DNA from: Bacteroidales bacterium UBA2861
GTDB lineage: Bacteria; Bacteroidota; Bacteroidia; Bacteroidales; UBA932
Direction: 5' to 3'
DNA length: 5,483 nucleotides
Assembly (NCBI GenBank): GCA_002350615.1
Contig: DEFD01000006.1
Coordinates: forward strand, 16,083-21,565
The position numbers and the translations under genes were made by a program. Shown piece by piece: positions 1-5,483 of this stretch (position 1 is the stretch's first letter; the number at the start of each line of letters is the position of its first letter). A model generated the notes under the pieces. That model did not search any database. It was not told the origin of the DNA and saw only the letters and a program-made list of their open reading frames with translations.

Positions 1-59
1 GTTATACTTCATATCCTATCACGACCTCCGTCCTCGCAGGTGTTACCGTCAAATTCTAA
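1..59 (+). CDS. SusC-like TonB-dependent outer-membrane receptor, C-terminal end only
   Basis: The frame open from base 3 to the TAA at 57-59 reads YTSYPITTSVLAGVTVKF. This fits the last beta-strand of SusC/RagA-family TonB-dependent receptors, which typically end in a short stretch such as YP...G..V.F with a terminal Phe used in outer-membrane barrel assembly. The family forms a TonB-powered barrel that imports oligosaccharides or peptides together with a SusD lid. Only 18 codons are visible, so the call rests on this ending plus the position 12 bases upstream of a susD-like gene, which is the standard susC-susD order. The rest of the gene lies upstream of the window. Confidence 0.8.
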   Translation, partial: YTSYPITTSVLAGVTVKF

Positions 60-71
60 AAGCGCGACATC

Positions 72-1775
72 ATGAAAAAGTCTATAATCATACTTTCCGC
101 CGCCCTTGCACTCGCATCCTGCGTTTCCATGGATATGACTCCACTCAGTCAGGGCAACAGCGACTCCTGGTACACCACCGAGACCGAATTGAACATGGCG
201 GTCAATGAATTCTATGTGCTGGGCTATTGGGACTATCTCCTTCCTCAGGAACAGTGGTCCGATAACTTCACCTACCGCAATACCAACCGCAATGACATCC
301 TCAATGGGACTGTCAACGGACAGACCTGGGATTCCTATGTCATTTGGCAGCAGGCCTACAAACTCATCGCCCGTGCGAATTCCCTGCTGGACAAGATCGA
401 CCGCGCCCGCGAAAAGGGCATGGCGGAGGATCAGGTCAAGCGCTACGAGGCCGAGGCATACTTCGCCCGTGCCTGCAAGTACGGCGACCTGCTCACCTTC
501 TTCGGCGATGTTCCCTACATCGACACCTATCAGACCATTCAGGAGGCAATGAAAAACGGCCGCACTGCGAAAGCCACCGTCATCGAGAAGATGTATGCCG
601 ACTTCGACAAGGCTATCGAGTCTCTTCCCTCCGACTGGGGCACGAACGCCGTGCACGCCACCAAGGGTGCCGCTTATGCGATGAAGGCCCGCTATGCCCT
701 TTATATGGGTGACTGGGCTACCGCAGCCGAGGCTGCCGACAATTGCATCAAGCTCAAGAACTACACTCTCGAAGCCGACTATGCCGATATCTTCTGGCAG
801 AGCACCGGCCTCATCAAGGAGAAGATATTCGCGATTCCCCGTTCCATCGAAAGCAGTGTTGTGCTGGAACAGTGGTATGTGAACAACTCCCTGCCCCGCA
901 ATGCGGGCGGATATGCTGCCTATACCCCTTCCTGGGATCTGTTTGCAGCATACCTCTGCACCGACGGCAAACCCATCGATGAATCTCCTCTCTTCGACAG
1001 CCTGAATCCCTTCAAGAACAGGGATCCCCGCTGCGCCAAGACCATAGTTGAATTCAATACCCAGCACTGTGGTTTTGATTTCGATCCTTCACCCGCAGCC
1101 ACCCAGGTATACAACTACAGCACCGGTGCCAAGCAGTCCAATCAGGACAGTCGCGCAGTGAATCAGTATGCCAGCTACAACGGCCTCATTCTCAAGAAGG
1201 GCGTCGATGCCAGTTGGACCGAGAACGGCAAGCAGGTACAGAACGACTATATAATTATGCGATATGCAGATGTCCTTCTTATGTACGCCGAAGCCAAGAT
1301 CGAGCTGAACCAGATCGATGCCAGTGTGCTGGATGCCATCAACCAGGTGCGCGCCCGTGCCTACGGCGTCAGTGCATCTTCGGTTGCTCTTTATCCTGCA
1401 GTCACATCCACCGATCAGGCTACTCTCCGCCAGACCGTGCGCCTCGAGCGCCGCGTAGAACTCGCTTTCGAAAGCCTGCGCTACTGCGACCTCATCCGCT
1501 GGCGTCTTGCCGAGAAGGCCCTGAACAAGTTCAACTACATCAACCTCGCTCCCACCGACTGCCTCGACAAGGTGGTGAACAAGGGCTTCTGGTTCTGGGG
1601 GATGACTCCTCAGATTGACGAGGACGGAATGGCGGACTTCGCTCCGCTGAAGGCTGCCGGCCTGTGCGAAGAGGGTGCCAAGCGCAACTTCCCTGCACGC
1701 CAGTATCTCATGCCTATCCCTACTCACGACATCGAACTATCGAATAACAATTTGACCAACAATGAAGGCTATTGA
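72..1775 (+). CDS. SusD/RagB-family outer-membrane nutrient-binding lipoprotein
   Basis: This encodes 567 residues, a normal length for SusD proteins, which cap the SusC barrel at the cell surface and help bind and import glycans. Residues 1-16 form a signal peptide ending in lipobox LASC, with Cys17 as the lipidated residue. Family hallmarks in order are an early helical region (about 85-110), the segment EAEAYFARACKYGDLLTFFG at 126-145 followed by DVPY, helical TPR-like stretches at about 170-230, NDYIIMRYADVLLMYAEAKI at 391-410, the ER..EL.FE..RY.DL.RW signature at 459-477, and the C-terminal LMPIP (546-550) followed by NNEGY at the end. Residues about 500-540, between the RW signature and LMPIP, carry a less conserved aromatic and acidic stretch (FWFWG at 506-510). 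The start at 72 is chosen because it gives the signal peptide directly; there is no Shine-Dalgarno sequence, as usual in this phylum. It follows the receptor end by 12 bases and its stop lies 4 bases before the next gene. The substrate cannot be read from the sequence. Confidence 0.96.
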   Translation: MKKSIIILSAALALASCVSMDMTPLSQGNSDSWYTTETELNMAVNEFYVLGYWDYLLPQEQWSDNFTYRNTNRNDILNGTVNGQTWDSYVIWQQAYKLIARANSLLDKIDRAREKGMAEDQVKRYEAEAYFARACKYGDLLTFFGDVPYIDTYQTIQEAMKNGRTAKATVIEKMYADFDKAIESLPSDWGTNAVHATKGAAYAMKARYALYMGDWATAAEAADNCIKLKNYTLEADYADIFWQSTGLIKEKIFAIPRSIESSVVLEQWYVNNSLPRNAGGYAAYTPSWDLFAAYLCTDGKPIDESPLFDSLNPFKNRDPRCAKTIVEFNTQHCGFDFDPSPAATQVYNYSTGAKQSNQDSRAVNQYASYNGLILKKGVDASWTENGKQVQNDYIIMRYADVLLMYAEAKIELNQIDASVLDAINQVRARAYGVSASSVALYPAVTSTDQATLRQTVRLERRVELAFESLRYCDLIRWRLAEKALNKFNYINLAPTDCLDKVVNKGFWFWGMTPQIDEDGMADFAPLKAAGLCEEGAKRNFPARQYLMPIPTHDIELSNNNLTNNEGY

Positions 1776-1779
1776 TACC

Positions 1780-3447
1780 ATGAAAACAATATCCAAAATA
1801 GCATTTGCCGCTCTTGCCTTGCTCTCCGCAGCAGCCTGCAACAAGCACGAAATCGACAATAAGAAGTCGAACTACAATGCCACGATGGAAATCTCGGCAT
1901 CTCAGGACATCGTGATTCTGAAAGAGGATGCTCCCGACGAGGTAGCCCTGACCGTTACCTGGACACCGGCCTACGATTATGGCAGCGACTTCATAATGAC
2001 TTACCAGTATTCCGTTGAGGTGCCTTCATCCAAAGCATCGGCAATCAGCGAATACGAAGATGACGGTGTATTTACCCGCAGTTACACCAACAAGCAGTTG
2101 CACGATATGCTGGTCAGCCATTTCGGCCAGCTCACCAGCACCATGGCACAACTGAAGTTCAGCGTCACGGCCACATACACCGGCCCCAGGATCGTGATTC
2201 CGGATATGTCTTCAGTCACCATCCCTGTCAAGACTTATGGTCCCAAGCAGTTCGCCGCGGACAAGGTCTTTATGGCAGGCACCGCAGTCGGCGCGAATCC
2301 CGTCGAACTCAGCCCCAGCGCCGGAAACTCCGAACTGTATGTCTTCAACGGCAATCTGACCGCAGGAAAACTCAATTTCCCAGTGGAGTACGGCGACGAG
2401 AACAATGTGATAGTTCCTGCCTCCGGCAAGGATGAGGCCGTCACCGGAGATGCCCAGCCCGCCGCTGCCAAGGAAGGCACCGAGACTGCGGCCTGGATAA
2501 TCCCCACCTCCGAGAGCTACCGCGTGACCTTAAATTTTACCACTCAGTCTGTGACGGTGATTCCTTCCTCACAGATCTTTGAGGTAGATTCCCTCTTCCT
2601 CGCAGGCTCAGCCCTCGATAAGGAAATCAAGATCGAACCCACGCTGGAGAATCCGGCTGTCTATGCCTTCCGCGGCGAACTCAAGGCCGGAAGCCTCTAT
2701 CTGCCCGTGAGCTTCAACGAGGCGAAGACGCTCTCCATCGTCCCCGCAGGCGACTCGCACGACATCGCCGACGGCACCGCCGTGGCATTCGGCCAGGCTC
2801 TCACTACCCAGACCGGTGCCAAGTATTGGGAGATAGCGACCGCAGGCATATACCGTATAGTGGTAGATACCGATGCCAAGACCATCAAGATCTACTCGCC
2901 CGCGACCGATCCCAAGAACAAGCAGGTAAGCTTCAACAACACCGTAGACAAGATCAATCCCTACACCATGGAGGTTACCGAGCTTTGGATGTGGGGTGGA
3001 TTCAACGCAGCGGACAAGGACTCCGACCTCAAGGCGGGTTTCCAGCGTAAGTACACTCTCAAGCAGAGCCTTGCAAATCCCGCCGTGTTCGTTTACAAGG
3101 GTGATGCCCTGCCTCGCAAGAGCGGGAACTACAACTCCAAGAACTCTGTCACCGGCGCAACCTCCGGTGCCGCCTGGCTCACCTTCCTCGTGACCAGTCT
3201 CGAGAACAACGTCTATGCCTTCGGCTCCACCGCGGACGCCAAGCGTAACGACCACACCGGCACCGTTGAACCCGCCCTCGGTGAGACCGTAGACGGAATC
3301 GGCGGCCAGGGAGACCACCGTTATTCCTACTTCGTGATCCCTGAAGGTGCGAACTTCGTGATCGTAGACCTTTCCGAGATGTCCGACGAGGTCAGCCCCG
3401 CAAACAACACTGCAGTAAATGCGAAAGTCACATTTGATAAACGATAA
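1780..3447 (+). CDS. SusE/SusF-like surface glycan-binding lipoprotein
   Basis: This encodes 555 residues from the ATG at 1780. An in-frame ATG at 1762 would add MKAIDT and overlap the susD-like gene by 14 bases. I prefer 1780 because it gives a standard signal peptide starting MKTISK, sits in the same 'ccATGaaaa' context as other starts here, and leaves a 4-base gap. The lipobox is SAAAC, with Cys20 lipidated. Residues about 33-155 resemble the SusE N-terminal Ig-like domain (VILKEDAP, then LTVTWTPAYDYG at 57-68). Three tandem beta-rich repeats follow: about 161-262 (KVFMAG, later LYVFNGNLTAGKL), 271-373 (LFLAG, later VYAFRGELKAGSL) and a divergent 400-532 (ELWMWGGF, later VFVYKG). SusE/F proteins are surface starch-binding lipoproteins built from such repeats. 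Aromatic residues such as W401-like positions (W403, W405) could be ligand contacts, but that is inference. The protein is longer than the classical SusE. The ligand is unknown. Confidence 0.85.
   Translation: MKTISKIAFAALALLSAAACNKHEIDNKKSNYNATMEISASQDIVILKEDAPDEVALTVTWTPAYDYGSDFIMTYQYSVEVPSSKASAISEYEDDGVFTRSYTNKQLHDMLVSHFGQLTSTMAQLKFSVTATYTGPRIVIPDMSSVTIPVKTYGPKQFAADKVFMAGTAVGANPVELSPSAGNSELYVFNGNLTAGKLNFPVEYGDENNVIVPASGKDEAVTGDAQPAAAKEGTETAAWIIPTSESYRVTLNFTTQSVTVIPSSQIFEVDSLFLAGSALDKEIKIEPTLENPAVYAFRGELKAGSLYLPVSFNEAKTLSIVPAGDSHDIADGTAVAFGQALTTQTGAKYWEIATAGIYRIVVDTDAKTIKIYSPATDPKNKQVSFNNTVDKINPYTMEVTELWMWGGFNAADKDSDLKAGFQRKYTLKQSLANPAVFVYKGDALPRKSGNYNSKNSVTGATSGAAWLTFLVTSLENNVYAFGSTADAKRNDHTGTVEPALGETVDGIGGQGDHRYSYFVIPEGANFVIVDLSEMSDEVSPANNTAVNAKVTFDKR
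2260..2565 (+). repeat. SusE-type repeat 1 (protein-level tandem domain)
   Basis: This encodes residues about 161-262 of the SusE/F-like protein. Its order is a K.FMAG entry strand, the core LYVFNGNLTAGKLNFPV at 186-202, a variable acidic loop, then a closing strand SYRVTLNFTTQSVTVIP. The core aligns without gaps to the next repeat and to residues 292-304 of the lipoprotein at 3603-5282. Boundaries are approximate because they come from reading the translation by eye. Confidence 0.7.
2590..2898 (+). repeat. SusE-type repeat 2
   Basis: This encodes residues about 271-373. It opens with LFLAGSALDKEIKIEP, contains the core VYAFRGELKAGSLYLPV at 294-310 and closes with GIYRIVVDTDAKTIKIY at 356-372. 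It is the repeat most like the single copy in the downstream lipoprotein: bases 2659-2697 and 4476-4514 match at 30 of 39 positions when aligned by hand without gaps. Confidence 0.7.
2977..3375 (+). repeat. Divergent SusE-type repeat 3
   Basis: This encodes residues about 400-532. It starts ELWMWGGFNAADKDSDLKAG, followed by NPAVFVYKGDAL in the place of the core motif, but lacks the L.AG.L sequence of the other copies. It has a longer insert (about 450-515, rich in Gly, Ser and Asn) before the final YSYFVIPEGANFVIVDLSEM. The tryptophans near its start and its size suggest a specialised, possibly ligand-binding, last domain. This is inference from position, since in SusE/F proteins the C-terminal domains are the best established binders. 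Confidence 0.5.
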
Positions 3448-3454
3448 CCAAACC

Positions 3455-3598
3455 ATGAAAAAAAACAATTACATACCTCCCTGCACCGAGGTGGTAAAGG
3501 TGCAGCACGCTGGAATGATCTGCCAGAGCGTTGAACTCAACGCTGCTCTTTGGGAAGATGATATTACAACAGTTGATGTAGCAGGATTAGATTTTTAG
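3455..3598 (+). CDS. Small 47-residue Bacteroidales peptide of unknown function (Y..P....V...C.S type)
   Basis: This is an open frame of 47 codons with ATG at 3455 and TAG at 3596-3598. It starts 7 bases after the SusE/F-like stop and ends 4 bases before the next lipoprotein start. It begins MKKNNYIPPC, continues TEVVKVQHAGMICQS and ends in an acidic tail, WEDDITTVDVAGLDF. From memory, short Bacteroidales proteins of the form MKK.Y..P....V.......C.S with variable acidic tails are common near fimbrillin-like and Sus-like lipoprotein genes; I know of no assigned role. Landmarks are Tyr6, Pro8-Pro9, Val13-Val14, Cys10, Cys23 and Ser25. There is no hydrophobic signal peptide or membrane segment, so it should be cytoplasmic unless exported by another route. 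The start context 'aaaccATGaaaaaa' matches its neighbours and fills an otherwise unused gap, which supports real translation. It could be a regulatory or leader peptide, a peptide precursor or a small binding partner; the sequence does not decide. Confidence 0.75.
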   Translation: MKKNNYIPPCTEVVKVQHAGMICQSVELNAALWEDDITTVDVAGLDF

Positions 3599-3602
3599 TG
3601 CC

Positions 3603-5282
3603 ATGAAAAAGATTGTATTCGTTTTCGCAGCTATGCTCGCCATTGCAGCATCCTGCACCAAAGAAGATACTCATCTCAACAATGAATACGATGGGATCGC
3701 CCCTGTATTCACTGCAAGTGTCGGCGCTACCAAAGCAGAACTGATTGGCACCAAGGTCAATTGGGTAGCCAATGACCATATCTCGGTATGGAATGGAACA
3801 GTTACCGCCGATTATTCCACCACTGGTTCCGGCGCCACCGCCGACTTCACCACCACGGACGATACCTTTACCTCCGCAGCGAATTATGTCGCCTTGTATC
3901 CTTATGATGGCAGCGCCTCTTTCACCTCCGGAAGCATCATTACCGTACTGCCTGCAGCCCAGACCGCTACCGCAGCGGGATTCGACCCTGCAGCCAACAT
4001 CGCCTATGCCAGTTCCACCAACACGACTCTTTCTTTCAAGAATGCCGTAGCATACCTCCAGTTCACCGTTCCTACCGGAATGTCCGACCTGACGAGCGTA
4101 TCGTTCAAGGGCAATTCGGGCGAGAAAGTCGCAGGTGAATGCACCATCGACACCAGCAGCAGCGAACTTGTCGCGACCGGAAGCGAAACGGCAACCATAA
4201 GTGGAACATTCACTGAAGGAACGACTTATTATCTCGCCGTCGCCCCTCAGGCATATGCAACCGGTTACACCGTGACCATTACCCGTACCGCCACAACGTA
4301 CGAAATGGTTTCCAAGGCGACCAGCATCACCTTCGAGCGCAGCAAGGCCCGCAATATCGGCGAGCTTTGGGATGGAAGCGTGGTAATGGAAGGGTCCGCA
4401 CTTGCCGCCACCACCGAAATGACCAAGGTTGAGAGCGACCTCACCGGAACCCCGAAAAAGGTTCAGTTCGACGAAGTCTACTCCTTCCGCGGCACACTGA
4501 ATGCCGGCAAACTCTCCGTCCGCGAAAAGTATAAGAGCACTGCGGTGGTGAGCGATATCGACATTCCCGCGACTGGAACGTATCACGTTATGTACAACAA
4601 GACTACCGGACGTTTCAAGATCTACACCCAGGAGATGTATGTGGACCTGAACCGCGGGAACGAGCACGGTGCATCCTCCGCTCCCTGGAAGATGCTCCGT
4701 AACAACAATCCAGACACCGTCGATGACAGCTATCCGAATTATATCCTGACTGATTATGATGGCAATGATTCCGGAGTGCGTTGCGACGTGTCCGATTTCC
4801 CTGCAACTTCGGATTATAAGAATGCTGGAACAGGAGGAAACGACAGGAATATGCCTTCTTATTATGCCGACGACGAAGAGTGGGAAAAGGGCGTACTTTA
4901 CGATGGATATTGCATCCTATTGGCATCCACTTCGGCCAATTCCGAAGAGAAGCAACTTGTAATCAGCGGTCTCAATCCTTCTTCCCGCTACGACTTCCGC
5001 ATCGTCTCTTCCCGTTACAACGGAACCCCTTCGGCCCGTATAACCAGATTCACGCTTGTCGGAGCGTCAAGTGTCAGCCACGATATCAATCAGGGCTGGA
5101 AGGTTTCTCCCGAGAACACGAATTCTCTGCTTGCCTTCAACTTCATGGCATCCCAGAAACTTGATTTCGATGGTGTCGCTCCCGACGCGGAAGGCAAGGT
5201 TTACATCAAAGTCCAGGGAATATGTGCCGGCACCCGTGCTGATGCCCACATCAATGGATTCCGTATAGCTAAAGTTCTCTAA
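3603..5282 (+). CDS. Mosaic surface lipoprotein: fimbrillin-like N-terminus, SusE-type repeat, C-terminal jelly-roll-like domain
   Basis: This encodes 559 residues. Residues 1-17 are a signal peptide with lipobox AASC (Cys18), followed by TKED, an acidic stretch of the kind that can direct Bacteroidota lipoproteins to the cell surface. Residues about 34-255 read like the fimbrillin/Mfa-like family: FTASVGATKAE, VNWVANDHISVWNG (52-65), YVALYPYDG (95-103), LSFKNAVAYLQFTV (143-156), VAGEC, YYLAVAPQ (209-216) and a closing RNIGEL. Residues about 261-342 form one SusE-type repeat (VYSFRGTLNAGKL at 292-304, then GTYHVMYNKTTGRFKIY at 325-341). Residues about 345-559 resemble jelly-roll modules attached to carbohydrate-active proteins: LVISGLNPSSRYDFRIVSSR at 452-471, TRFTLVG, then INGFRIAKVL at the end. 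That last assignment is the least certain. The gene's position after SusE/F suggests a surface glycan-binding protein rather than a structural pilin. The start gives the signal peptide directly and lies 4 bases after the small ORF. Confidence 0.8.
   Translation: MKKIVFVFAAMLAIAASCTKEDTHLNNEYDGIAPVFTASVGATKAELIGTKVNWVANDHISVWNGTVTADYSTTGSGATADFTTTDDTFTSAANYVALYPYDGSASFTSGSIITVLPAAQTATAAGFDPAANIAYASSTNTTLSFKNAVAYLQFTVPTGMSDLTSVSFKGNSGEKVAGECTIDTSSSELVATGSETATISGTFTEGTTYYLAVAPQAYATGYTVTITRTATTYEMVSKATSITFERSKARNIGELWDGSVVMEGSALAATTEMTKVESDLTGTPKKVQFDEVYSFRGTLNAGKLSVREKYKSTAVVSDIDIPATGTYHVMYNKTTGRFKIYTQEMYVDLNRGNEHGASSAPWKMLRNNNPDTVDDSYPNYILTDYDGNDSGVRCDVSDFPATSDYKNAGTGGNDRNMPSYYADDEEWEKGVLYDGYCILLASTSANSEEKQLVISGLNPSSRYDFRIVSSRYNGTPSARITRFTLVGASSVSHDINQGWKVSPENTNSLLAFNFMASQKLDFDGVAPDAEGKVYIKVQGICAGTRADAHINGFRIAKVL
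4383..4628 (+). repeat. SusE-type repeat inside the fimbrillin-like lipoprotein
   Basis: This encodes residues about 261-342 of the protein at 3603-5282. The order VMEGSAL, VYSFRGTLNAGKL, GTYHVMYNKTTGRFKIY mirrors LFLAGSAL, VYAFRGELKAGSL, GIYRIVVDTDAKTIKIY of repeat 2 in the neighbouring gene. It is shorter because the variable segment between core and closing strand is reduced. This suggests that a domain moved or was duplicated between the two genes, or that both are common modules of surface lipoproteins. Confidence 0.65.
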
Positions 5283-5309
5283 TAATTCGTATATTTCGAA
5301 AACTATCTT

Positions 5310-5483
5310 ATGAGATTTTTCAGAACAATAGGCTCGATCGCCCTGGCTGCCATTACACTGGCAGCCTGTGGCGAGAAGGGCGGTGGCGGCGGGGACAATC
5401 CCAAGACGCCCGAGAACACTGCGGTCAGCATTGCGCCGGACCGCACCACGATGTACCGCAATCCTTTCAACGGCTGGGTAATC
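5310..5483 (+). CDS. Lipoprotein, N-terminal 58 residues only (runs off the window)
   Basis: The frame opens at ATG 5310 and stays open to the last base. It begins MRFFRTIGSIALAAITLAAC, a clear lipoprotein signal peptide with lipobox LAAC and Cys20. A Gly-rich linker follows (GEKGGGGGD at 21-29), then a Pro- and Thr-containing spacer and the start of a folded domain, TTMYRNPFNGWVI at 46-58. The RNPFNGWV stretch faintly recalls the start of some Bacteroidota lipoproteins with glycoside-hydrolase-like (DUF4832/TIM-barrel type) domains, but this is from memory and weak. The gene lies 27 bases after the previous stop, the widest gap in the cluster, with no terminator between, so it probably belongs to the same operon. 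A surface enzyme or another binding protein would both fit. Confidence 0.75.
   Translation, partial: MRFFRTIGSIALAAITLAACGEKGGGGGDNPKTPENTAVSIAPDRTTMYRNPFNGWVI

Noticed and set aside
205..982. Several overlapping + strand frames of 60-120 codons within the susD-like gene
   Set aside because: They lie in other frames of a well-supported gene. Their translations are Pro/Ser/Arg-rich and have no motifs or independent start context.
9..1067. Open frame of 352 codons on the minus strand opposite the susD-like gene
   Set aside because: It lies wholly antisense to a gene with strong family motifs. The translation shows no recognisable domain and is Gly/Val/Ile-rich, as expected from the complement of a biased-codon gene.
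1089..1727. Open frame of 212 codons on the minus strand
   Set aside because: It is antisense to the most conserved half of the susD-like gene. It shows no family motif, and its length is explained by codon bias.
2608..3468. Open frame of 286 codons on the minus strand
   Set aside because: It is a shadow of the SusE/F-like gene. Its translation is a low-complexity Gly/Val/Leu mixture with no motif.
3564..4667. Open frame of 367 codons on the minus strand
   Set aside because: It is antisense to the fimbrillin-like gene. It is Gly- and Cys-rich without pattern, and has no gene-like context on that strand.
5286..5300. Small inverted repeat ttcg-7-cgaa before the last gene, with TATATTTC resembling a Bacteroidota -7 element (TAnnTTTG)
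   Set aside because: The stem is only 4 base pairs with no U-tract, so it is not a terminator. The -7 match has a wrong last base, and I see no TTTG at the expected upstream spacing, so a promoter cannot be supported.

Overview
The window looks like part of a Bacteroidota (most likely Bacteroidales) chromosome carrying a SusCD-type glycan-uptake locus. The reasons are a SusC-like C-terminal end, a full-length SusD/RagB homologue, a SusE/SusF-like lipoprotein, a fimbrillin-like lipoprotein, short lipoprotein signal peptides with Cys at residues 17-20, and start codons in an A-rich 'ccATGaaaa' context without Shine-Dalgarno sequences. The codons are rich in G/C at third positions, which explains the long antisense open frames. 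I cannot name the genus; a moderately GC-rich gut Bacteroidales lineage is the best guess.

Layout, all on the + strand: the last 18 codons of a SusC-like TonB-dependent receptor (to 59); susD-like (72-1775); a SusE/F-like multi-domain lipoprotein (best start 1780, to 3447); a 47-residue small ORF (3455-3598); a 559-residue lipoprotein combining a fimbrillin-like N-terminus, a SusE-type repeat and a C-terminal jelly-roll-like domain (3603-5282); and the first 58 codons of another lipoprotein (5310 to the window end). The gaps are 12, 4, 7, 4 and 27 bases. I see no terminator or convincing promoter between genes, so this reads as one polycistronic operon. There are no RNA genes, mobile elements, CRISPR arrays or long non-coding stretches.

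How it probably works (inference from the Sus paradigm): the SusC barrel with its SusD lid imports an oligosaccharide. The two long lipoproteins downstream occupy the place of surface glycan-binding proteins, and the truncated last gene may encode a surface lipoprotein enzyme. No recognisable enzyme, sensor or regulator lies fully inside the window, so the substrate cannot be inferred.

Most worth a second look are (i) the small ORF, which resembles a widespread but, as far as I know, functionally unassigned class of short Bacteroidales peptides, and (ii) the mosaic lipoprotein at 3603-5282, which shares a repeat module with its neighbour.
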